Assembly (NCBI RefSeq): GCF_014650035.1
Contig: NZ_BMUE01000007.1
Coordinates: 342,336-406,335 of the forward strand
From: Streptomyces lucensis JCM 4490
Lineage (GTDB): Bacteria; Actinomycetota; Actinomycetes; Streptomycetales; Streptomycetaceae
Length of the DNA: 64,000 nucleotides
Direction of reading: 5' to 3'
Part shown: one piece after another, positions 34,547-43,548 of the stretch
Layout: every line of letters starts with the position of its first letter
How positions within the stretch are numbered: position 1 is the first letter of the stretch
Notes under the pieces: model-generated
Seen by the model: only the letters and a program-made list of their open reading frames with translations
Databases searched by the model: none
What the model was told of the DNA's origin: nothing
Position numbers and translations under genes: made by a program

Positions 34547-36106
34547 TCAGACGTCGGCGGACACTGTGTCGCGGATGAGGTCCGCAGCCCGTTCCGCGAT
34601 CATGATCGTCGGTGCGTTGGTGTTGCCCCTGACCACGGTCGGCATGACCGAGGCATCGACCACCCGTAGCCCCGCCACACCGTGCACGCGCAGCTCGTGG
34701 TCGACCACCGGGCCGATCGCGCAGGTGCTCGTCGGGTGGTACAGGGTCTGCAGCTCGCGCCGCGCGTAAGCCAGTAGGTCGGCGTCGCTTTCGGACGGCG
34801 GCGTCAGGAAGTCCGACCGGCGGTGGAGGCGCAGGGCGGGCTGTCCGACGATGTCCAGTACCAGCCGCAGCGCTCGGATCGCTGTGGCCCGGTCCTCCGC
34901 GGTGGACAGGTAGTTGTGCAGGATGCGCGGCTTGGCGCTGGGCAGCGTCGAGCGCAGCGTGACCTTTCCGCGGCTGGTGGGTGCGAGCAGCACCGCGCCG
35001 ATGTGGAAGGCGTGGTCGGTGGCGGCTCCCAGCCCCTCCTGGTGGAACATGGCCGGTACGGCGTGGATCTGCACGTCCGGGGCGTCGAGACCGCCGGTGG
35101 TGCGGAAGAACCCGCCGCCCTCACCGACGTTCGAGGTGAGGGGCCCGCGGCCTTCGGCTTCCAGCAGCCGGAGGTTCTCGGAGGTCTCAGCGGTGAGCAG
35201 GGATTCGGTGTCGGTGAGATGGACGACGGCCAGATGCGGGTGGTCCTGGAGATTCTCGCCGACCGGCAGGTTCACCTTGGGGGTGATGCCGAGGGCCGCG
35301 AGCTCGTCGGCGACACCGATGCCCGAGAGCATGAGCAGCTGGGGTGAGTTGTAGGCACCCGCTGAGAGGACGACCTCCCGTTCGCACCGAAGTTCCTGCG
35401 TCGCCCCGTCCCGGTCCACCTCGACACCGACGGCCCGTTCCCCGTCGAGGAGGACGCGGGTGCACTGCACCCCGGTGAGCACGGACAGGTTGGGCCGTTC
35501 GGCGGCGGGCCGCAGGTAGGCGTCGGCCGTGCTGCACCGCAGGCCGCCGCGCTGGGTGAGCTCGTAATACCCGACGCCGTCCTGCTCAGGGCCGTTGAAG
35601 TCGGGGTTGACCGGATGCCCCGCCTGCTGAGCCGCTGCCAGGAAGGCGTCGATGAGGGGGTTGCGGGAGCGCCCAGGGTTGACCGGGAGCGGGCCGCCGG
35701 CGCCGTGCCATTCGGAGGCGCCGGCGTGGTGGTCCTCCGACCGCAGGAAGTACGGCAATACGTCGTTCCAGCCCCAGCCCTTGGCACCGGCGGTGGCCCA
35801 TGAGTCGTAGTCGCGGCGGTGGCCGCGGATGTAGATCATGGCGTTCATCGAAGAGGAGCCGCCGAGCATGCGGCCACGCGGCAGATAGCGCCGTCGGCCC
35901 TCGAGGCCGGGCTCGGGCTCGCTGAGGTAGTCCCAGTCGTACTTGGTCCGGAACAGCTTCGAGAACGCGGCCGGAACGTGGATCTCCTGGGCGTCGTCGG
36001 CCGGGCCGGCCTCCAGGAGCAGGACGCGTACGTCGGGGTCCTCGCTGAGCCGGGCGGCGAGCACACAGCCCGCGGATCCCGCACCCACGATGATGTAGTC
36101 GTACAT
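34547..36106 (-). CDS. GMC-family FAD oxidoreductase (choline or alcohol dehydrogenase type)
   Basis: 519 residues from the ATG at 36106. FAD-binding IIVGAGSAGCVLAARLSED at the N-terminus, GMC signatures RGRMLGGSSSMNAMIYIRG and SAGAYNSPQLLMLSGIG, and C-terminal catalytic LYHPTSTCAIG (His) and VVRGNTNAPTIMIAERAADL (Asn). It oxidises an alcohol to the aldehyde, and the adjacent ALDH would complete the step to the acid. Choline, PEG or other alcohols are possible. Its neighbour upstream ends 34 bp away on the same strand. Confidence 0.93.
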   Translation of the reverse strand: MYDYIIVGAGSAGCVLAARLSEDPDVRVLLLEAGPADDAQEIHVPAAFSKLFRTKYDWDYLSEPEPGLEGRRRYLPRGRMLGGSSSMNAMIYIRGHRRDYDSWATAGAKGWGWNDVLPYFLRSEDHHAGASEWHGAGGPLPVNPGRSRNPLIDAFLAAAQQAGHPVNPDFNGPEQDGVGYYELTQRGGLRCSTADAYLRPAAERPNLSVLTGVQCTRVLLDGERAVGVEVDRDGATQELRCEREVVLSAGAYNSPQLLMLSGIGVADELAALGITPKVNLPVGENLQDHPHLAVVHLTDTESLLTAETSENLRLLEAEGRGPLTSNVGEGGGFFRTTGGLDAPDVQIHAVPAMFHQEGLGAATDHAFHIGAVLLAPTSRGKVTLRSTLPSAKPRILHNYLSTAEDRATAIRALRLVLDIVGQPALRLHRRSDFLTPPSESDADLLAYARRELQTLYHPTSTCAIGPVVDHELRVHGVAGLRVVDASVMPTVVRGNTNAPTIMIAERAADLIRDTVSADV

Positions 36107-36140
36107 GGTGTGCCCTCTCTCTCGGCAGCCGGCCACGCGG

Positions 36141-37559
36141 TCAGTACTGGATGGCCTTGGTCTCCAGGAACTCCTCGAAGCCCAGGCGCCCGGCCTCCCG
36201 GCCCACGCCAGACTGCTTGTAACCCCCGAACGGGGCAAGGGGGTTGAACGCGCCACCGTTCACGTCGACCATCCCGGCCCGGATCCGGCCAGCAACCGAG
36301 CGCGCCCGTTCGGGATCGCCCGACCACACCGCGCCGGCGAGCCCGTAGGGCGTGTCGTTGGCGATGGCCACGGCCTCCTCCTCGGTGTCGTAGGGCAGGA
36401 TCGACAGGACGGGTCCGAAGATCTCCTCGCGGGCGATGGTCATGTCGTTGGTGACGTCGGTGAAGACGGTAGGAGCGACGAAGTAGCCGGGCCCGTCCTG
36501 CGGCGCGTCGGGACCGCCGGTGAGCAGGGTGGCGCCCTCGGCGATGCCGGCCGCGATGTAGTCGCGCACGCGCTTGAGTTGGATGTCGGAGACCAATGGA
36601 CCGATCCGTGTCTCCTCGTCCTGCGGGTCACCGACGCGGTATCCGCGCGCCGTCTCGGCGGCGATCCGGCCGGCCTCCACGAGCTTGTCACGGGGGACGA
36701 GCAAGCGGGTGAGAGCGATGCAGGTCTGGCCGGCGTTTAGGTAGCACTTGGCCACTCCGTCGGTGACCGCGGCCTTCAGGTCGGCGTCGTCCAGAATGAT
36801 GTTGGGAGACTTGCCGCCGAGTTCCAGCGCCACCTTCTTGACGGTCTCCGCCGCCAGCGCCGCCACCCGCCGGTCTGCCCGGGTCGATCCGGTGAACGAG
36901 ACCATCGCCACGTCGGCGTGGCTCACCAGCGCCTCACCCACCACCGGCCCGTATCCGGTCACCACGTTGAGCACTCCGGCGGGCAGCCCCACGGCCTCGG
37001 CGATCTCCGCCAGGAGCATGGCGGACAGAGGAGCGACCTCGGAGGGCTTGAGCACGACGGTGCACCCCGCGGCCAGCGCCAGCGCCACCTTCAACGAGAC
37101 CTGGTGCAGCGGAAAGTTCCACGGCGTGATGCAGCCGACGACTCCGACGGGCTCGCGGACGACATGTGAGTTGCCGACCTCCTCCGGCCCGAAGTCGAAA
37201 CCGGCCGCCAGTTCGGCGGCCTGGCCGAAGGTGAACACGGGCAGCCCCGACTGCAGGACCCGACTCTCCTGGACAGGAGTACCGACCTCGCTTGCCACCA
37301 GGCGTGCGATGTCCTCCGCGCGCTCCTCCAACGCACGGTGGATACGGCGCAGATAGTCCGCACGAGCCTCTTGGGAGGCCAGGGACCACTCCTCGAATGC
37401 CCGGGCGGCGGCACGCACCGCCCGGTCGACATCCTCGGGCGTACCGGCCGGGACCGAGCCGATCACACGTTCGTCCGCGGGGTTGACGATTTCGATCACT
37501 TCGGCGTTCGGCGCCTTCGTCCATTCCCCGTTGATGAAGTGCCCGCTGTATGTCTTCAT
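36141..37559 (-). CDS. NAD(P)-dependent aldehyde dehydrogenase
   Basis: 472 residues. Full ALDH motifs: VGVVGCITPWNFPLHQVSLK, the general base Glu in VALELGGKSPNIILDDAD, and the nucleophile Cys in YLNAGQTCIALTRLL; the C-terminal GGYKQSGVGREAGRLGFEEF is the usual end. The ATG is preceded by AAGGAG. First gene of a same-strand set ALDH-GMC-PucR; the pair forms a two-step alcohol-to-acid oxidation. An IS6 relic and a hairpin lie just upstream. Confidence 0.95.
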   Translation of the reverse strand: MKTYSGHFINGEWTKAPNAEVIEIVNPADERVIGSVPAGTPEDVDRAVRAAARAFEEWSLASQEARADYLRRIHRALEERAEDIARLVASEVGTPVQESRVLQSGLPVFTFGQAAELAAGFDFGPEEVGNSHVVREPVGVVGCITPWNFPLHQVSLKVALALAAGCTVVLKPSEVAPLSAMLLAEIAEAVGLPAGVLNVVTGYGPVVGEALVSHADVAMVSFTGSTRADRRVAALAAETVKKVALELGGKSPNIILDDADLKAAVTDGVAKCYLNAGQTCIALTRLLVPRDKLVEAGRIAAETARGYRVGDPQDEETRIGPLVSDIQLKRVRDYIAAGIAEGATLLTGGPDAPQDGPGYFVAPTVFTDVTNDMTIAREEIFGPVLSILPYDTEEEAVAIANDTPYGLAGAVWSGDPERARSVAGRIRAGMVDVNGGAFNPLAPFGGYKQSGVGREAGRLGFEEFLETKAIQY

Positions 37560-37667
37560 GGCTGTGCTCCTTGCTCGGCCCGGTTTCCCGGCAGTGTGCG
37601 CGAGCCGTTACGGCGGGGTCGATGGAGCGGTGAAGCCGGATCGGCTCACCCGATTGTGCATCTGCAC

Positions 37668-37716
37668 AAGGCCGTACTCGACTCCCGAGCTTCGCTGAGG
37701 AGTCGAATACGGCCTT
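37668..37716 (-). terminator. Strong hairpin downstream of the IS6 relic
   Basis: Arms AAGGCCGTACTCGACTCC and GGAGTCGAATACGGCCTT pair at 17 of 18 positions around a 13-nt loop. It begins right after the stop of the IS6 transposase relic, upstream of the ALDH gene. Intrinsic terminator-like, without a U-tract. Confidence 0.55.
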
Positions 37717-37720
37717 GCGG

Positions 37721-38356
37721 TCACTCGAGGAGGTGGCGGCGGGGTCCGAAGTGGGGTGAGATGCCGCTGAAAGCGGACAGGAACCGCTGGGCTTCGCCGA
37801 CGGAGCGGAAGCCCTTCATGGCACGCTCGCGCTACCGGGTGGGCTGGTGGGAGTTCTCCGCCCGGTTGTTGAGGCCCTTGTGCGAGCGGTGTTCCACGGA
37901 GGGCATGACCTCGCGGTGGGCGGCGCCGTAGGAGCGCAGCTTGTCCGTGACGATCACCCGGGGCACCGAACGTGTCTTCTTCATCAGCCTGCGGAAGAAA
38001 CGCCTGGCCGCGGTCTTGTCCCGGCGGCTCTGCACGAGGATGTCGAGCACGTTCCCGTCCTGGTCGACGGCCCGCCAAAGGTACTTCGATTCTCCGCTGA
38101 CCTTGATGAAGACCTCGTCCAAGTGCCATTTGTCCCCGGGCCGAGGTCGGCGGCAACGCAGTCCGTTGGCGTAGGTCTGTCCGCACTTCGCGCACCAGCG
38201 GCGGACGGTCTCGTAGGAGACGATCACGCCGCGCTGCAACATCAGCTCCTCGACCTCGCGGAAGCTGAACGGGTAGCGGAATTACGGCCACACGCAGTGC
38301 GTGATGATCTCCACCGGGTAACCGGTGCCCCTTGTACGACGGCGGCGCGCTGTCCA
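37721..38356 (-). pseudogene. IS6-family transposase with frameshift and two stops
   Basis: The minus strand carries an IS6-type transposase: SAPPSYKGHR, then PVEIITHCVW, FSFREVEELMLQRGVIVSYE, GDKWHLDEVFIKVSGESKYL with a catalytic Asp, VPRVIVTDKLRSYGAAHREV, HRSHKGLNNRAENSHQPTR with the catalytic Glu, and MKGFRSVGEAQRFLSAFSGI. Three lesions are visible: a one-base insertion between codons 10 and 11 of the fragment, a TAA after HCVWP, and a TAG where the family has Gln in PTR-Q-R-E-R. A candidate end, GGCACTGTCACGTTGACTG, is at 38424-38406; its partner at the other end is not found. Confidence 0.85.
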
Positions 38357-38440
38357 CGGACGGTCCCCCTCCACCGTGATCAACCCGAAAATCATCCCAC
38401 CCGGTCAGTCAACGTGACAGTGCCGTTCGGGGGCGCGCGG

Positions 38441-39375
38441 GGGCCGGACGAGGGTTGGTACAGCTGCTCGCCCCGGACTTCCCGTGTGCGGAGCCCACTC
38501 TGATCGTCGCACGTCTTCCGCCATCCCTCGACGCCCTCCGCCAACTCGGCGAGAACGCGATGCGAGGTCGGGCCCTCGAGGACGGGCTCCTGCTCCTGGT
38601 CGACGTCGTCGACGCCCGGGGCGGTGCGGCCTCGGCTTCGGCGCGGACCTCGCCGCCGCCTGCCGGGCCTGGACCTGCCGAGCTGCTTGGCCGCCTTGCC
38701 ATCTCGGCCCGGATCAGCTCCACCCCGCCCAGCCCGCCGGCTTCCTCATCACCGAGGTTGACCTGGTAGTAGCCGCCGTACGCGCTGGCACCCATGTGGA
38801 CGCCGTTCTCGAGTGCACCTACTACTCGACGGCTGTCGCCGCCTGCCCCGCGCCCGGGCGCCCTGTCGCCTTGCGGAAGAACACTGAGAAGTTCGATGCA
38901 TCGGGAAAGCCGAGCGTGGCGGCGCAGCGAGCGCGGTGAGGCGGTCGTGCGCGAGGAGTCGTTTGGCCTCCAGGCCAGGGACATGAAGTCCCCCGCATCT
39001 TCGCCGGGCTGTCGCCCACCGCTTTGAGAAGCGGCTCCACGCTCTCGGGTGCCCCAGCCCAGCCCAGCGGCATAGCCAGATGGGCAGGTAGGCCGACGGA
39101 TCATCCCCCATGCCGAGGCGCCGTCCCTCTCCCCGTCCGCCCACCAATCGGCGTCCGGCAGCGCAGCCAGCGCCTGCGAGCTCAGCGCGCCCGCACGAGC
39201 GAGGGTCTCGGCGCGGTCGGCCGCCAGGGGTGCGGACGGTCGAGAAGGGCTCCTCCTGGCCGTAGCGGGATGCATCGTCCATGCCGAGGCTACGCTGATG
39301 CACGGTTCCCGATTCCCGCAGGTACCCGCCCAGTGGGGCGGGCCGTTCTGCGCGTCTGTCGTGTCGGTGGGGTGG
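38441..39375. other. Relic stretch with AraC-type and unknown fragments
   Basis: On the minus strand 38830-38990 reads CAATLGFPDASNFSVFFRKA, the C-terminal AraC/XylS helix-turn-helix, with no preceding regulator in frame. Near 38.78 kb VHMGASAYGGYYQVNLGD and ELIRAEMA, and near 39.2 kb LAADRAETLARAGALSSQAL and LPDADWWADGE, look like protein but belong to different frames. Several decayed genes were probably merged here; no intact gene is supported. Confidence 0.4.
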
Positions 39376-39795
39376 CTACTGGTTGGGCCTGGCCGCGCTG
39401 ATGCCGCCGAGTGCCGACTCCGCGTCCCGTTCGATCGCCATGTCGCCGAGAGAGACGATGCCCACCGGGTGGCCCTCTTCCAGGACCGGAAGGCGGCGGA
39501 CGGAGTGCTCGCGCATGAGCTCCACCGCACGATCGAGGTCCTCGTCCGGGGTCACCGTAATCAGATCGCCGCTGCAGGCAGAAGCAACAGTCCTCTGCTC
39601 CAGGTCGCCCCCCTCCGCCAGCGCACGGACCACCAGGTCGCGGTCGCTGACCAGACCGCGCAGCTCGTCGTCCTCGATGACCAGGACGGCCCCGATGTCC
39701 TCGTCACGCATCCTCTGAGCCACCGCCGTCACCGACGCCTGCGGCTCCACCGTCACCAGCCGGCTGGTCATGATGTCCCGCACATGCTGAGTCAT
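39376..39795 (-). CDS. CBS-pair domain protein
   Basis: 139 residues: two tandem CBS motifs, MTSRLVTVEPQASVTAVAQR with GAVLVIEDDELRGLVSDRDL, then SACSGDLITVTPDEDLDRAV with RLPVLEEGHPVGIVSLGDMA. The pair binds adenine nucleotides, and a free CBS pair usually senses energy status or regulates a partner; none is adjacent. The ATG at 39795 has GGGAGGG. A GGGTAC hexamer 50 bp upstream resembles the -10 of Streptomyces SigB-type promoters. Confidence 0.9.
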   Translation of the reverse strand: MTQHVRDIMTSRLVTVEPQASVTAVAQRMRDEDIGAVLVIEDDELRGLVSDRDLVVRALAEGGDLEQRTVASACSGDLITVTPDEDLDRAVELMREHSVRRLPVLEEGHPVGIVSLGDMAIERDAESALGGISAARPNQ

Positions 39796-39844
39796 GATCC
39801 CTCCCTTGCTCTGGTTGTTGCGCACTCTGCGCCACGCCGGCCGA

Positions 39845-39850
39845 GTACCC
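39845..39850 (-). promoter_or_regulatory. SigB-type -10 hexamer before the CBS gene
   Basis: GGGTAC reads on the minus strand 50-55 bp upstream of the start codon. It is the classic -10 of SigB/SigF-dependent promoters in Streptomyces; the matching -35 (GNNTN) is not convincing at 14-16 bp spacing, so the call is tentative. Confidence 0.3.
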
Positions 39851-40051
39851 CACGGCCCGCCGCATGCCACGACACACCCGGACCAGGCCACCGGGCGACG
39901 ATCTTGCCCGGCTGGTTCCTCTCCGCTGGGGTCGATGACGCGTCGCTGGCCGAGCCCGAGTCGGCTTACTGAGCTTCGTCGCGTGATGTTGCGGGCCGGC
40001 GGCGTGCGCGAATGCGAGGACGGACATCCACCGAGCGGTGTCACATAAGGC

Positions 40052-40516
40052 TTACAGGCGGTCGGCGGGGGCGGTCGGCAGGCCCTGGCGGGCGGCCAGC
40101 CGGTCGAGCAGGCGGGTGAGTACGACGCTCTCTGTCACGGTCAGATCCGCGGCGAATTCGGCGTCGGCGGACTCCGCCAGTTCTGCGCAGGTTGCGAGCA
40201 GTTCCCGGCCGCGCTCGGTGAGTGTCAGCACCTGCCGTCGGCGATCGGCCGGGTCCCTTACCCGCTGAATCGCACCGAGCTTCTCCAGGTGGTCGGCGAG
40301 TGCCACGACCAGGCTGGGCGCGACGCCCATCACCCTGGCGATCTCAAGCTGCGACGAGGCCCTCCCGGTCTCCAGCACAACCATCAAGCCAACATGCTTG
40401 GGCTTGAGTCCATGGGCCTCGACGCGGGCCGCGAAGAGATCGGACGCCATCGCCCCGAGTACGCCAAGGCGGAAAACAACACTGGAGTTTACCTTGCCAG
40501 GAGCCACAGGCATCAT
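40052..40516 (-). CDS. MarR-family regulator
   Basis: 154 residues. Winged helix ~55-115: ASSQLEIARVMGVAPSLVVA, LEKLGAIQRVRDPADRRRQV, LTLTERGRELL. No redox-active Cys pair is evident (one Cys at the C-terminal helix). It is divergent from the isochorismatase-like gene, and a long palindrome sits between. It likely represses that gene and itself. Confidence 0.92.
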   Translation of the reverse strand: MMPVAPGKVNSSVVFRLGVLGAMASDLFAARVEAHGLKPKHVGLMVVLETGRASSQLEIARVMGVAPSLVVALADHLEKLGAIQRVRDPADRRRQVLTLTERGRELLATCAELAESADAEFAADLTVTESVVLTRLLDRLAARQGLPTAPADRL

Positions 40517-40529
40517 GCTACATTAGGCA

Positions 40530-40552
40530 AATCATTCAGACTCTGAACGATT
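40530..40552. promoter_or_regulatory. MarR operator, 23-bp palindrome
   Basis: AATCATTCAGACTCTGAACGATT spans 23 bp: AATC...GATT and TTCAGA-C-TCTGAA match, with only the fifth pair off. It begins 14 bp upstream of the MarR-gene start and ends 31 bp before the divergent gene. Confidence 0.75.
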
Positions 40553-40583
40553 CACCCAATGCTTAAACACAAAGGAGCCGGCC

Positions 40584-41159
40584 GTGCTCGACCCCGCCAC
40601 CGTCCAGCTGCACTTCGCCGACCTCCAGGAAGACATCGTCGAGCTCAGCGCCACGACTCCACCGGCCACGATCAGGCGATCCGTCGGCCTCCTTGCCCAC
40701 CTCGCCCAGTTGCTGGACATCCCGGTCACCCTCTCGGCGGCGCCACGCCCGGGTGGCCCCGCGGTCATCGAGGAGGCATCCGTCCCCGCACCTCCCGTCT
40801 TCATTCGCAGCGGGCCCTGTGCCTGGGACGATGTGGCCACCCGCCAGGCCATCACCGCCCAGCTCCGGAAGAACCTCGCCCTCTGCGGCGTGACCAGCGA
40901 GATCGTCGTACTGCACACGGCACTTGACGCGATCGCCGCAGGCTTTGAGGTCTCCGTGCTTCTCGACGCCTGCGGTGGACTCTCGCCACGCACCGAACAG
41001 GCCGCCTTCCGCCAGATCGAAGCGGCCGGAGGCCGGATCACCAGCGTCGCCAGCTTCGCCACCGACCTGGTACGCGACTTCACCACCCCGACTGGCCGTC
41101 AGGTCATCGCGGCCCTGCACGGTCTGATGGAGCAGCCTGCGGCCGAACCGGCAAGGTAG
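40584..41159 (+). CDS. Isochorismatase-like protein lacking the catalytic Cys
   Basis: 191 residues. The fold is that of the isochorismatase family: FADLQEDIVELS has the Asp, PVFIRSGPCAWDDVATRQAI the segment with the normally conserved Lys (here Arg), and LALCGVTSEIVVLHTALDA the strand where active enzymes read T-E-V-C-V. Here that segment is E-I-V-V, so the nucleophilic Cys is absent. The Cys in LCGV is one turn earlier and is unlikely to substitute. If the gene is expressed it should be a binding or regulatory protein; it is the likely target of the MarR repressor next door. Confidence 0.85.
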   Translation: MLDPATVQLHFADLQEDIVELSATTPPATIRRSVGLLAHLAQLLDIPVTLSAAPRPGGPAVIEEASVPAPPVFIRSGPCAWDDVATRQAITAQLRKNLALCGVTSEIVVLHTALDAIAAGFEVSVLLDACGGLSPRTEQAAFRQIEAAGGRITSVASFATDLVRDFTTPTGRQVIAALHGLMEQPAAEPAR

Positions 41160-41335
41160 CCACCACCGCACACCACGGCCCGACAGGGAAGCCTCTTCCG
41201 CGACACCGTCACCCACCACCCCACGACACCGCCGCGGCCGAGGGGGCGCAACCCGCTGCCAACGAGTGAGGTCGACGGGCGCGGGAGTTGGACCTTCCGT
41301 AGATTGAAGAGCGAGCGACTGGCAGGGAAAAGCGT

Positions 41336-42595
41336 GTGACACCGACGATCGACTACCCGGGGGTGTTCGCCGCCCTTCCGAGCCCGTGCCTGGTGCTCGG
41401 CACGGACCTGGTGATCGCCGCTGCCAACCCGGCCTTTTGCGAGGTGACCGGACGGAGCCAGACCGAGCTGGTCGGGCAGTACCTCTTCGACGCCTTCCCG
41501 GACAACCCCGCCGCCCCGGAGGCCGACGGGGTGGAGACCCTGAAAGACTCCCTGCACCGTGTCTTGTCCACCGGCCAGACCGATCACATGGCGTTGCAGA
41601 AGTACGACATCCCGGTCCCCGGCAACCCCGAGGTGTTCAAGGAGCGGTGGTGGACCGCGATCAACGTGCCCGTCCTCGGTCCGGACGGCAAAGTCGCCTG
41701 GATCATCCACCGGTCCGAGGACATGACCGACGTCGTCCGCGCCCACCGCACCGCGCACCTGCCGTCGGTCAGCCCCGGACGGGAAGCGGCCATGGAAGCC
41801 GAGCTGTACGCCCGGGCGCGGGAACTGCAGCGGCTGAACGAGGAACTGCGACAAGCCCACGCCCGTGAACGGCGCGTCGCCGTCGCCCTCCAGGAAGCCA
41901 TGCTCCACTCCCCCGACCTGTCCCGGCACCCGAACATCGCCGTGCGCTACCTGCCCGCGACCGGATCACTGAACGTGTGCGGAGACTGGTACGACGCGGT
42001 CGACCTGCCCGCGGACCGCTTCACCGTCACGGTCGGCGACGTGGTCGGCCACGGCCTGATGGCTGCCACCATCATGGGCAGGCTCCGCAGCGCACTGAGC
42101 GCCGCCACCCGCACCGTCCACGGCCCCGCCCAGGCCCTGGAAGTCCTGGGGCTGTACGCCCGCTCGGTCGAGGGAGCACTGGCCGCCACCGCCGTCCAGG
42201 TCCTCGTCGACTGCCACAGCCACCTGCTCATCTACAGCAGCGCCGGCCACCCCCCTCCCGTCCTGCTGCACCCGGACGGCTCGTGCGAGCTGCTCGACCA
42301 GGCCACCGATCCGCCGCTGGGCGCCCGCCCCGACCACGTCCCCCGCCCCCAGGCCACCACCACCTACACCCCCGGCGACACCCTCGTCCTCTACACCGAC
42401 GGCCTGATCGAACGCCGCGATGAGGACATCGACGCCGGCCTGACCCGCCTGACCGCCACGCTCGCCACCTGCACCGCCTTCGGCGCGGAACACCTCGCCG
42501 ACGCCCTCCTCGCCCGCCTCGGCCTCGCCAGCGGCGCCGACGACGACATCGCCATCGTCGTCGTCCGCCTGGAACGAACGACCCGACCGTACTGA
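41336..42595 (+). CDS. PAS-SpoIIE/PP2C phosphatase
   Basis: 419 residues from a GTG. An N-terminal PAS domain (VIAANPAFCEVTGRSQTEL, DAFP; ~15-130) is followed by a coiled-coil linker (LQRLNEELRQAHARERRVA; ~150-185) and an RsbU-type PP2C domain (~195-415): VCGDWYDAVDLP, VGDVVGHGLMAATIMGRLRS, YSSAGHPPPVLLHPDG, LVLYTDGLIERRDEDIDAG and GADDDIAIVVVRL, with all metal-binding Asp residues present. It should dephosphorylate a STAS-type antagonist and release a sigma factor, the sensed signal acting on the PAS domain. No antagonist is adjacent; one lies at 52.2 kb. Confidence 0.93.
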   Translation: MTPTIDYPGVFAALPSPCLVLGTDLVIAAANPAFCEVTGRSQTELVGQYLFDAFPDNPAAPEADGVETLKDSLHRVLSTGQTDHMALQKYDIPVPGNPEVFKERWWTAINVPVLGPDGKVAWIIHRSEDMTDVVRAHRTAHLPSVSPGREAAMEAELYARARELQRLNEELRQAHARERRVAVALQEAMLHSPDLSRHPNIAVRYLPATGSLNVCGDWYDAVDLPADRFTVTVGDVVGHGLMAATIMGRLRSALSAATRTVHGPAQALEVLGLYARSVEGALAATAVQVLVDCHSHLLIYSSAGHPPPVLLHPDGSCELLDQATDPPLGARPDHVPRPQATTTYTPGDTLVLYTDGLIERRDEDIDAGLTRLTATLATCTAFGAEHLADALLARLGLASGADDDIAIVVVRLERTTRPY

Positions 42596-42730
42596 CCAGG
42601 CCGAAGCCGTCGGGGAGGTAATGACGGGCTGCTGGCCGGGTGCTGCACGAGGCTCTGAGCTGGGCGTCTCCTTTGACAGTTTTCGGGTCCGTTGAAGGTG
42701 GTGTAACAGGAGCGGGACGGCAATGGCACG

Positions 42731-43123
42731 TTGCGGGGCCGGAGTGTGGCGGCCACCTTCCGCAACTACTGGTTCTCGGCGAACGAGCAGGTCATCGTGG
42801 ACACCGACACCTGGCTGGTGATCGCGGCAGCCCGTCCGGTGCCGGGGACGACCGCGGACGCCCACGCCTCGCGGGAGTCCGGACCGAGCCGGCACTGCGA
42901 GGGAGTGACCGTGCTGGGCGACCGCGCCTATCTCAGCTACAGGATGGCACCGCAAGCAACCGGTGACGGGCCCTGCTGCAGGCCGAGGTGTGCCCGAGTG
43001 GAACACGTCATCGGCCGGAGCAAGAACTACAAGATCCTGCGCGACTGCCGCCAGCGGGGCGATGGTCTCCATCACGAAGTCCAAGCCGTCGCCCACATGC
43101 ACAACCTCGCCCTCGCGTCATGA
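42731..43123 (+). pseudogene. Truncated DDE transposase fragment
   Basis: Reads as pieces of an IS5/DDE_Tnp_4 transposase: VIVDTDTWLVIAAARPVPGT and TADAHASRESG near the first catalytic Asp, VTVLGDRAYLSY, then a jump to RVEHVIGRSKNYKILRDCRQ and VQAVAHMHNLALAS. The segment between is shortened and the N-terminal half is missing, so it cannot act. The remnant near 17.9 kb shares its C-terminal motif. Confidence 0.75.
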
Positions 43124-43548
43124 GCAGAAAGAGCCCGTTACCCGCCCTGACCTGCCCGCACTCGGCCTCGTGCAACACTCTGCAGCTGCCTCACCTACTC
43201 AATGGGCACCCATCGGCCACGCTGTCGTGGTTCAACGCGCATGTATCCAGCTTGCCAAGGAATTCCACCAGCGCTGTCGGGGCACCGCCCCGGATCTGGG
43301 TTCCCGCCCCGTGGATGTCGATGACGGCGGGACCGCTGACGACAGGACCGGGTTCGCCGCTCCTTCGCCGCCTGTGTTCGGCCGGCCCGCGGGGCGGACC
43401 GGGGGGGGAAGCGCACGGGTAGGGCGGACAGGGCCCGGTGGAAGGGACCTTGCCGCCACTGCAAGTCCTCGTACGAACGTCTTCGGCCGAGGCCCTGCCG
43501 ACACCATCAGGTCCACGTTGTACGGCAACGGCGGGTCCGCCCGCCGGG
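43124..43548. other. Gene-free stretch between transposase relic and fusion gene
   Basis: No gene recognised. Short open frames only, before the 3' end of the 1193-residue fusion gene. Confidence 0.5.
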
